Shown piece after piece: positions 9,465 through 17,999 of a stretch of DNA of 64,000 bases. The notes beneath the pieces are model-generated. The model did no database searches. It saw nothing but the letters and a program-made list of their open reading frames with translations, and was not told the origin of the DNA. Positions within the stretch are counted from its first letter, which is position 1, and the number at the start of each line of letters is the position of its first letter. The DNA is taken from positions 21,103,035-21,167,034 of the forward strand of contig NC_085140.1 in assembly GCF_024139115.2 (NCBI RefSeq). The letters run 5' to 3'. The DNA is from Armigeres subalbatus (taxonomy: Eukaryota; Arthropoda; Insecta; Diptera; Culicidae). Both the position numbers and the translations under genes were made by a program.

Positions 9465-9975
9465 CAAGTGTCGGTCTTTCACCGTCATTAGTCGTCTGAG
9501 TACACGCGACCGCTTACGTAAAGGCAATCAAACTCATCAAATGCTTTAGCCAAGCAAGCCTTTGGCACAGCAGAGTGCGATTGAATTCGCATTCTATGAC
9601 GCCCAGCCCGTTACTGGGGGGCATGGAGTGCGATCCTCTCGATTAATAAACAATGTGCACTCGCTTGACTGTGGATATACAACAGTAAAGCACATGTGGA
9701 GATTGGGCAAATCAAGCATCCGAAAGATATTCAATTTGCAAAAAAGAGATCTAACCGCGGTGGAGGTTGGTACTCGGATTCTGATGGCTTTTCCGCAAAA
9801 CGTGACTTTTAAGTGGTCTTGTTGTGTAGGGGTTATCACGCCTATCTAGGGAGTAGGAGGTTGAGGGTTCGAGTCCCTCCAAGACACGTGGATTCTTTTT
9901 CGCAAATTTCCTATCAATTTGTCCATTTCGAAACATATGCTGTGCATATGCACAGCCAAGATATTTAACAACAAA
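9465..9975 (+). repeat. tRNA-Pro-bearing repeat unit, copy 1
   Basis: Bases 9714-9965 match the right arm of the palindrome at 16426-16670, including the tRNA-like core, GAAACATATGCTGTGCATAT and an end reading GATATTTAACAA. Upstream (9465-9713) is unique in this window. The unit is flanked on both sides by the same roughly 50-bp boundary repeat in direct orientation. This could be a retroposed tRNA-containing element or an older segmental duplication. Confidence 0.6.
9815..9886 (+). tRNA. tRNA-Pro(AGG)-like gene or SINE head
   Basis: The 72 nt fold as a cloverleaf. The acceptor GGTCTTG pairs with CAAGACA at 6 of 7 positions, and the D stem is GTG/CAC. The anticodon stem CCTAT/GTAGG has loop CTAGGGA, giving anticodon AGG with T33 and a purine at 37. 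The T arm GAGGG/CCCTC is perfect with loop TTCGAGT. The B box GGTTCGAGTCC is a canonical pol III element, and a run of five T follows about 12 bases downstream. Because near-identical copies sit inside repeats, it may be a retroposed pseudogene rather than a working tRNA. Confidence 0.6.
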
Positions 9976-10624
9976 ATGGTTTTCGTACGGCCGAGTTGCC
10001 GAATACAGTGAACTCTCCCTTACTCGATGTTCTGTAACTCGATATTTTCCCTTACTCGATGAGATTCAAAGTCCCTTCAATCTAGTATGTTGCGTTCTCT
10101 CCGTAAGTCGATATCTCCCTTACTCGATATTCTCTAAGTCGAAGTTATTTCCCTATGCATTTTCTCCTCCCTAACTCGATGTTGTCAGAAGAAGTTCACT
10201 TTCATGGCATACAATAAAACAAGGTAGGCCTAAAACGTATGTAAACATTCAGTTAGAATGTAAATATGTGACGTCAAACTATCTTTGCTCAAGCTAAGCC
10301 CTGCGGTTTCAACATTCCTACTTTTGGCTCGATGCCCACGTAGCGTCTTTTCAACGCTGCGTGCACGTGACAATGAAAGGACGCCTCGGGGTATCGGACC
10401 ATTTTGCTCCAATGAATGGCGGTGAAAAAATGTCCTGTTGTGAATTTCTTACGAGCGTACCTGATTCTGTACACCGTGGTTACACAGATAGAAAAAGTTG
10501 TTGAAATTTACACGAAAGTAATGCACATAAAGGGAATGCTAAAAAGAGCGTAAATTTCAACGATATTTTCGCCTGAATGTATGCAATTTCTATAGCATTA
10601 TGCCACTTTTGATATGGTTCATGC

Positions 10625-12174
10625 TAGGGACGTTCCGATACTTTCGATATATCGGAATATCGATATTTGTGTTTCGATATCCGATATTTTTGTATCGATA
10701 TTTTGCTTTCAATATATCGGTCATATCGATATTTTTGCTTTCGATATCGATATATTGAATCAGAACAAAGTAACACAAACGAAAATCAATTGCAATGTAT
10801 TTCGTGAAAGAAAATACTCAACAAACATACAAAATGAATCTGGAATGCCGTATTTTTAATTGATTAAGATAATTTTTCTCGGTAGCGCGGATGGTGTGAT
10901 GTGTGCGCTGCCATCACAAATAGTTTTAACAACTCAACACTTTACATTGACGCGCCGTTGTGCAACATCTGTCATACCGCTGGTACTTGAATCCTTATGC
11001 GAATTCAATTACAGTCGCCTCTCCACATCTCGATATTGAAGGGACCATCGAGATAGGTAGAGATCGAGGAATGGAAGGAAAATTGAAATGGGTACTAGAT
11101 TCAAAAAAGCTCGTTGCTATGAAAAACGACAACAAAACAAATGTCGTTTCCAGTTGTTGATGTGATTGTTATTGTCCAAAGATGGTCTAGTAGCCCAAAA
11201 ATTTGGCCATATCGACATAAGGAGATAAAATCCTGAACAAAATATGATCAGAACCCATCGACATAGAGAGAGATAGGGAGATTATCGAGATGTAGAAAGC
11301 CCAAATGTATGTAGATTGAAGGGACTGAGGAAACCATCGACATAGGGAGAGATATCGAGATACAGAACATCGAGATGTGGAGAGTCGACTGTATATATTA
11401 GACGTGTTCCTATGGTAGATTAGATAAATTAACTTTGTTTAGTTATTAGAAAAAGATTTGTGGAAATTGGAATTGGAAAACGTATGAAAATTTCCTTCCA
11501 AAACTCAAAAGAATATCCCCTAAGAATTTAAGAGAATTTCCTTAGGAATTTCCAAATATTTCTACGGGTTTTCTGATGAAAATTTTGATGATTTTTTTTT
11601 CGGATTGCCATTTTTGCGTAAAGTTTGAAGAATTTCCTACCGAAATTCAAAGGAATTTGATGTGAAACAAAATGATAATTTCTCATGAAAGCTTATGAGA
11701 ATGTCCTTTTCAATGTCAATGGATTTTCTCGTGATAATTCTGAATTTTCTCTAAAAATTAAATTGAAAAAAAAAACTTCAGTGAAAATTCTGAAGAGAGA
11801 AAATTTCTCGAAAGTTCAGTTGATTTTTTCGAGCGAACGGGAGATAGTGAGGCAGTATCATGCCGAAAACGCCTCCGCTACCGGTTAAAACTACGACGAA
11901 CGCCGCCGCCGATGATTGTTGGACTGGCACACTCTAGACTGGATTAAGTAATAGAAAAAAGTTTCCAATTATTATCCCAAAAGGGGTAATATGGTAATAC
12001 TATAGTAATTAAATATCTAAGACAAATTTATTCTAAATATTCTGATTTCTGAAATATCATATGATTTTCCGATATATCGATATTTTCATTCCAATATATC
12101 GGTGATATCGATACTTTGATTCGATTATCGTATCGAATCAAATATCGATATTTTGAAGTATCGGAACGTCCCTA
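10625..12174. mobile_element. hAT-type element, 1.55 kb
   Basis: The inverted ends share TAGGGACGTTCCGATACT (18 bases, perfect). Flanking 8-bp repeats GTTCATGC (10617-10624) and GTTCATGT (12175-12182) match at 7 of 8, as expected for hAT. Both subterminal zones are rich in ATATCGATAT, a typical pattern of transposase-binding repeats. No hAT transposase frame is visible, so it is non-autonomous. A pogo-derived MITE is inserted at 11012-11391. Confidence 0.8.
11012..11391. mobile_element. pogo-derived MITE, 380 bp, inside the hAT element
   Basis: Ends CAGTCGMCTCTCCACATCTC are inverted and flanked by TA. The right end, reversed, parallels the left end of the outer pogo element (shared ATGTTCTGTA, CTCGATAT and GTCCCTTCAATCTA). 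The left end parallels the outer element's right end (shared GATATTGAAGGGACCATCGA). It is therefore an internally deleted relative of the outer pogo family, in opposite orientation. Confidence 0.8.
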
Positions 12175-12374
12175 GTTCATGTAGTAGAAATTGACATAAT
12201 GCTACAGAAATTGCATACATTTAGGGCGAACTTGTTAGAAATGATCCATGTACGCCCAGAATAGTGTAATTTTCCACGTCTTCATTTTTTACGCGCTTAT
12301 TAGTTTTCATTATTTTTTTCTGTGTACATGTAAATGTCATTTTCAAGCATCCATTTCTTAATTGAATTATGTAG

Positions 12375-13156
12375 TTGAAATCGGGAATCAGTTATGGATA
12401 TTATCGTGAATACGGAAAAACGAGTTGTACGAACTCATTGCATCCAAAATTGAAAGCCATAAATCTGCAGTTTTTCCCTCCGAATGCCACTTCAGTTCTA
12501 CAGCCATTGGATTTGGGGATAATCAAAAATCTCAAACTTTATTACCGCCATGAGCTGGTAAAACTACGGTTGAAAGAAATGGAAGATTGTTCGGTAAATC
12601 CGTTTAACTTACTTCAAACAGATTTGATAGTTATTTGTTTGTTTCAGGGTATATCGGAAATAACGGTTTTGGATGCCATCAACATTATATCCAAAGCGTG
12701 GACTAATGATGTAAAATCAGAAACGATTTTACATTGTTTTATAAAAGCGGGGTTTTCCTTAGAAGGTGAGGATAATTTGCCTTTGGCTGAATTATTACGC
12801 CAGGAAAGAGCAGCTGCAGACATTTCCCCGGACTTCTCACCATCTCACCATCATTCATTGAATATTGCGAAGTAGACCAAAACGTGATTTGTTATGAGCT
12901 GATGACCGATAACGATATTCTGGATAGCATCACAGAAGCAGAAGTTGATGAGAATGATGCAGAGGTGAAGGTCATGGCTGTTTGTGACAGAGTTCCATTT
13001 GATATTACGCCAGAAAGCGTAAAAACCAATATCAACAACCTGTCCGAAATTCTTCAATCCACTGAGAACGTACCGCCGAAGCTATTTGAACAATTCTTTG
13101 CACTTGAGCACTTCTTGAAAGGTAGATATAGCTATGTATTATTAGTTTCAATTTAA
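12375..13156 (+). pseudogene. pogo/Tigger transposase, C-terminal fragment (DDE_1 type)
   Basis: Pogo-family transposases cut and paste DNA at TA sites with a DDE catalytic triad. The fragment reads INLQFFPPNATSVLQPLDLG followed by IIKNLKLYYRHELVKL and TVLDAINIISKAWTNDVKSE, the hallmark block of the DDE_1 superfamily (shared with CENP-B and jerky). A frameshift near 12855 separates it from the tail, which begins EYCEVDQNVICYELMTDNDI. The N-terminal helix-turn-helix region and the first catalytic residue are missing, and the second catalytic region is altered just upstream of the fragment. Non-functional. Confidence 0.8.
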
Positions 13157-13272
13157 TTTTGAAAATACACAATAAACTGGATTGACAATCAGATGTAATA
13201 TTTGAATGTAATTTTCATTATCATTTCGTCTAAGCTTATATGTTCCCAGTACATTACATTACATTAGGTACG

Positions 13273-13328
13273 CTGAGGTGAACCGGTCAAGGGCCGAAAA
13301 CCTCATTAATAAAGACAATAAAAAAAAA
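13273..13328 (+). mobile_element. 56-bp LINE 3' end insertion with 13-bp target duplication
   Basis: The insert ends CATTAATAAAGACAATA plus a run of A. Perfect 13-bp repeats TACATTAGGTACG flank it (13260-13272 and 13329-13341). This is an extremely 5'-truncated non-LTR retrotransposon product made by target-primed reverse transcription. Confidence 0.8.
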
Positions 13329-13544
13329 TACATTAGGTACGGATTTTTCATAGCTCAGTTGAAAATGCGTATTGACCATACTGAAGGTGACTGAACTTTT
13401 GGTTCGGCAAACCATCTATTCATTTAGGTTACATTAGATATAAACACTGAATCAACAATTTGACGTCACAATACACGGTTCGAGGCAAACCATAAAATAA
13501 ACACCTGATTAATCTATTTAGCCATAATAATGGCTTTCTCAGGC

Positions 13545-13900
13545 ATTATAAAAACAATATTTTGGCCACAATTGAAAGCCAATAGTCCGATTCATGATAT
13601 TTTTTGGTAGGAAATAATGAGACATGATTCTCCGTTGAATGTAACTTGTTGCAAGCAAATCGATTAAGGATAAGTGCCCAAAAAGTTGGTAAAACTTTTT
13701 TTGTACACACACAAACATCACCTCAATCCGTTTATCTGAATTAATTGGTATACAGTACTATTTGTCTTTAGGCCTCCTATGAAAAGTTTGTATATGGAGC
13801 AAATACATAGGATGTATAATGGATGTACGAGAAATACAAAAAAAATCAATCGGCCCATCCCATAAGTAATGAGACAGAATAAACAGTAATGAGGTTTTAT
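13545..13900 (+). repeat. Diverged copy of the 167-bp satellite/AC composite repeat
   Basis: Contains TTGGCCACAATTGAAAGCC, CAATAGTCCGATTC and GAATGTAACTTGTTGCAAGC, then ACACACACAAACATCACCTC and GAATTAATTGGTATACAGTA. The order and orientation are the same as in the large array at 54.7-64.0 kb. It shows that the composite unit also exists as a dispersed single copy, here inside the pogo element. Confidence 0.7.
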
Positions 13901-14045
13901 AACGCAAATCAACCACTAACATTTACATACACACTTTTTTGTACATACAATGTAAAGGGTTGAGAAGTTCTAAAAAAATTCCCTATCTCGATACCTCCCT
14001 AACTCGATGGTCCCTTCAATATCGAGTAAGGGAGAGTTCACTGTA

Positions 14046-16116
14046 ATATGCAATTAATTAACAATTTTTCATTAGTGTCGATAATTTTGGCGACAAAAAT
14101 TAACCCATTTTTTCAAGTTAAAGCATTCTTTACTCGCAAAAGTTCTTCAAACGATATCAAAATGTATCAGTGTATAAAACACACGATTCAAAGTGTGATC
14201 ACCAACAAAAACGAAACGAAAGCCTTCTTCGTAGTGCAGATTTGCTTCAAATCTGTTCGTCAAAAAAAAAATCTCCTTCCTTGTATTAAAATGGTTGCAG
14301 CACAGGAAGCAGACTATCACCTACGGCGGAACATCCCTTATAAATGTCTATGCTTTGTATTCTTCGCAAACTATACGACGCGAAATAATATCTTCAGAAT
14401 ATACAAAGGGTCAGAGGACAAGGCCATCCACCGAACCGTGAGGCGCGACGACGTAAGAGAGGATGGTACCACATGCACCCTTTCAAACTTTTTTGATATT
14501 TTTCCTAACATAAACCCAAATGTCGTGATTATAAAGATATCAAATTTGTGTTTAACATTTCACATTGATTAATTATTTTAGAGCGTCTTAGGGGAAATGC
14601 TACAAGGTTAAAAGACTATTATTCTTCCATTTACTTCCACTATTAATAGTGGAAGTAAATGGAAGAATAATAGTCTTTTAACCTTTCACATTGGATAGCG
14701 ATTATGATTTTGTCTCCCGAAAAAGCACATTTGATTTGACATAAAGGATGTGGCCAAATGATACTCTTGTTGCCAAGCTAGTTGTTCGCTTCGAAACAAA
14801 AAGCTAGAAAAACGGCGATTGTTCGTCGAACGATCATTTGAATCGCTCAAAAATATGGTTTGAAAAATATATCAGCAGTAATTTGGTGTGTGGCGAGCCT
14901 AGGATATGTTTTATGCCACTTCCCCAACAAATTCACATTGCGAGTCTGGAATGTGGAGTAGTAACGAGTAGGTACAATAGAATTGTAATGAAAAGTTTAC
15001 GTGACATGCCCCTGAACATAAATATTGTTGTAGCGGAGTTCCTTTGACGGTTGCTGAATCTGTAGCACTCCATGTGGCAGCTGCGTACTTGTAGTTTGCT
15101 ACGGTATGGCTCTGTATATTTTGTCGAAACAGGCTACATGGTTTCTGCATTATGGAAAATAAGGAAGCAAAACTAATTTAAAGCACAGTTTAAATCAATT
15201 TTGGTCGATGGATCTTACACAATACCCGCTATAATTGGGTTAACTGTAGATTGCAAGACTTTTTCACGTTATCTGAGACCTAATAAAACCGTCCGTTACC
15301 GTGTTCCAAAACGTTTTCCTCGCACCACCAACCACATTTTCCAATTTTCTTCATCAAGCGTTAAGTGTTTTTCAAACGAGTCTGGCTCGCAAAATCTCAA
15401 CGACCGAATGCTGGAAAATCGCGTGCAGTTATGGGACGAGCGTAGAAAATCTTATAATTTAACTAAATGGTAAACATTTGCCTTTTTACAAGACTTTCAT
15501 GTGCAAAAAGCCACCTGGAAAAAGGGTACACAGCAAACAAACTAAGCAGACAACATTCCACGCTTGACGTCACCCACTAAGCTCCACGGAAAACTTCATG
15601 GTGCTATGATGGGCGGTGGGAAAGCTTTGAAGGGTTCAACGGTCGTTAGTGCATTGAAAAAATACTCGCGGTTTGTTTCATCTTCTTTCAACAAGTAAAG
15701 TAAGGAAAGGTATTGAAAGTTGGGATTCCATCTTAATCCACCTAGACGTTGAACCACAGGAACGATGATGTTTTCCGTTTGATCCTTTCGAAAGCGGAAA
15801 AGAAATCAATGCGAACCATATCCGAATAAGTTATTCTGTTCGTTGCGAAGTCTGGAAAAGGAGCTTCGTTTCTTTTCAAACTTTAATGTCAACAACTTTT
15901 AATTTTAGAATACGTACTTTAAAGCGAAGTCAAAATAGTTAGTCTTAATTGATTTCAATTGAGAACACTTGGTTTAAATGCAGAGCCATAGAAGTTTCTT
16001 TTTCAAATAAATCCTTTTCTTTCCATAACAGGTAGATATTTTTACAAGACAAATAAATAGATTTTATAAATTGCAACTAATGACTGTTTCACTCAAACGA
16101 AGTAAAGTATAGTAAT
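14046..16116. other. Unassigned DNA with open frames of unknown nature
   Basis: Frames 14048-14572 (174 codons), 14838-15047 and 15201-15473 match no family I recognise and lack obvious domains. They may be chance frames in AT-rich DNA. The segment contains the perfect palindrome at 14604-14685. No splice-supported gene model could be built by eye. Confidence 0.4.
14604..14685. repeat. Perfect 41-bp-arm palindrome without spacer
   Basis: 14604-14644 is the exact reverse complement of 14645-14685, centred on CCACTATTAATAGTGG. A short direct repeat TTCACATTGAT/TTCACATTGGAT flanks it at 14559 and 14684. Zero-spacer perfect palindromes are unstable in genomes and clones, so this is either very recent or an assembly artefact. 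Confidence 0.85.
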
Positions 16117-16263
16117 ACACAAATAGTTACAATTAATTGCATATTATTCGGCAACTCGGCCGTACGAAAACCATGTTTTTGTTAAATATCTTGGCTGTGC
16201 ATATGCACAGCATATGTTTCGAAATGGACAAATTGATATGAAATTTGCGAAAAAGAATCCACG

Positions 16264-16335
16264 TGTCTTGGAGGGACTCGAACCCTCAACCTCCTACTCC
16301 CTAGATAGGCGTGATAACCCCTACACAACAAGACC
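16264..16335 (-). tRNA. tRNA-Pro(AGG)-like, left arm of the palindrome
   Basis: Reverse-strand copy of the sequence at 9815-9886, with the same acceptor, T arm, B box and AGG anticodon loop. It points away from the palindrome centre. Likely a retroposed copy. Confidence 0.55.
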
Positions 16336-16515
16336 ACTTAAAGGTCACGTTTGCGGAAAAGCCATCAGAATCCGAGTACCAACCTACACCGCGGTTAGCT
16401 CTTTTTTTGCAAATTGAATATCAAGCATCCGAAAGATATTCAATTTGCAAAAAAGAGAGCTATGGAGGTTGGTACTCGGATTCTGATGGCTTTTCCGCAA
16501 ACGTGACCTTTAAGT

Positions 16516-16587
16516 GGTCTTGTTGTGTAGGGGTTATAACGCCTATCTAGAGAGTAGGAGGTTGAGGGTTCGAGTCCCTCCAAGACA
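16516..16587 (+). tRNA. tRNA-Pro-like pseudogene, right arm of the palindrome
   Basis: Same cloverleaf as 9815-9886 but with two substitutions. The D-stem CAC becomes AAC, and the anticodon loop CTAGGGA becomes CTAGAGA (AGA in place of AGG). These changes weaken the fold and change identity, so this is most likely a pseudogene. Confidence 0.55.
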
Positions 16588-16687
16588 CGTGGATTCTTTT
16601 TAGCAAATTTCATATCAATTTGTCCATTTCGAAACATATGCTGTGCATATGCACAACCAAGATATTTAACAAAAAACACAAATAGTT

Positions 16688-17999
16688 GTTAGGTTCCATT
16701 GCAATCACATTGCCTTTCTGGTCTTTCCAGTGATTTGAACAAGTAGAACTAGAATTTTAATTAAATTAGTATTGCTGCTGAAACATGAACTTCAATATGA
16801 TTTGTCTCCATCAAAAGTCGAGTCAGTTTGTCCAGAATTACGTTCCCATTAACAAATTGTCAAAACTGATCTCGATCAATTTCAGATTCTCATCGATTAT
16901 AGAATTACGTGTAGAACGTACGCCCAGGACTCAGGCTTCTATCTCACTATTTTGTAATGGATGTACAGATTTGCCATGTTTACGTTGAACTCGTGTAGTA
17001 AATAGCTTGTAAGTCGTTGTCAAACACAGCCTAGAACTAGGTTGCTCAAGAAATTATGGCATCCTTAGAGTACACCCATCGAGCAACTGCAGAGCATCAA
17101 TTCGTCTTTCCATGGGCTGTCCACCAATGGATGTTTGCTTTCCTTCCTATCAGCCTGTACCCTAATTGAATCCCATTGTCATATAATAACAAGTTATTGA
17201 GTTACACACAACGATACACAACCAGCCAAGTCCACTTGTCGTTTCTTTCGTCGAAGTAGGGAAGGGTGACTCGAAATGCGCCCTTCGAAATTTTTCAAAT
17301 AACTTACCCAGAGCAACATCTAATGAATCTCAAAGAAAAGGACAAATATTTATGATTCAAAGAGGAACATTTCTTCTTGTTGATTTTTATATAATAATCG
17401 ACACTGAATGATAAAAACAGGAATAGCTTTTTGTTCGAATATTGTAATATAAATGATTCTACGAGCGATCTGACAACTTTGCTCCATGCTGGAGTTCATT
17501 GTAGGCCATTCGCTATACGTACATTACATGAGAATAGGAAAGAGGAACGTGAGAGTTCCGGTTCCTCGTCAGTCGCCAAGACACCCACTGTCAATTTGCT
17601 GCGATCTGAGAAACGCAATTAATTGAAAGGGAAACGAATCACAATGCCGTTACGGGCGACCGGCGTTCAGCCAGAAGCCCACCTATCGAGAGCGAAACGT
17701 TGACTTTTCTCGTGGTAAAACGTTAAATATAGGAAGACAAGCGAACAGAAGCACATACTGTAAGGAAGGCATCCTCTCTTCATGGTAAAGCAAATTGGGT
17801 TATTGTATATCGGTAAATCGTGAACATTTGAGCGAGTTATTGAAGGAGCCTTAATATAGATTTTCAAATAGAGGACTGCCAATCAAAGGCGACTTCAAAT
17901 CGAATTATGTAAGTGGTCTAATGGCAACTATTCCTACCGCACACGCAAAACATTGTATGGCTTCATTAAAATTGAAAATTCGTTAACCAATACGAACTC
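16688..17999. other. Unassigned intergenic DNA
   Basis: Short frames only (16785-16988, 17431-17622, 17667-17882), none recognised. No repeats of note until the degenerate edge of the 23-bp satellite at about 18000. Confidence 0.4.

Larger units (their letters stand above)
10483..12324. mobile_element. Palindromic MITE split by a hAT element
   Basis: Ends CACAG...CTGTG are flanked by TA (10481-10482 and 12325-12326). Internally 10571-10602 and 12195-12227 are reverse complements (about 29 of 32). The two halves are separated by the hAT insertion at 10625-12174. The terminal repeats beyond CACAGA are weak, so the outer limits are tentative. Confidence 0.45.
10006..14043 (+). mobile_element. 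pogo/Tigger-type DNA transposon (host of further insertions)
   Basis: The ends are perfect 23-bp inverted repeats starting CAGTGAACTCTCCCTTACTC and flanked by TA (10004-10005 and 14044-14045). The subterminal regions reiterate CTCGAT. The paralogous empty site at 9416-9464 confirms the exact insertion point and TA duplication. The interior includes the C-terminal part of a pogo-like transposase (12375-13156), a MITE/hAT/MITE nest, a tiny LINE insertion and a copy of the 167-bp satellite family. About half of the 4.04 kb is secondary insertion. The N-terminal DNA-binding part of the transposase is absent, so it is non-autonomous. Confidence 0.85.
16129..16675. mobile_element. Palindromic tRNA-Pro-bearing retroposon with 12-bp target duplication
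   Basis: Two inverted arms (about 16184-16424 and 16436-16672) around a short spacer each carry the tRNA-Pro-like core and flanks seen at 9714-9965. The 547-bp unit is bounded by perfect 12-bp direct repeats ACACAAATAGTT (16117-16128 and 16676-16687). The right end has a short A tail (TTAACAAAAAA), as in retroposed SINEs. The left end carries the inverted boundary repeat also found at 9416-9464. The left arm has about 10 extra bases (ACCGCGGT region) relative to the right arm. Confidence 0.75.
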
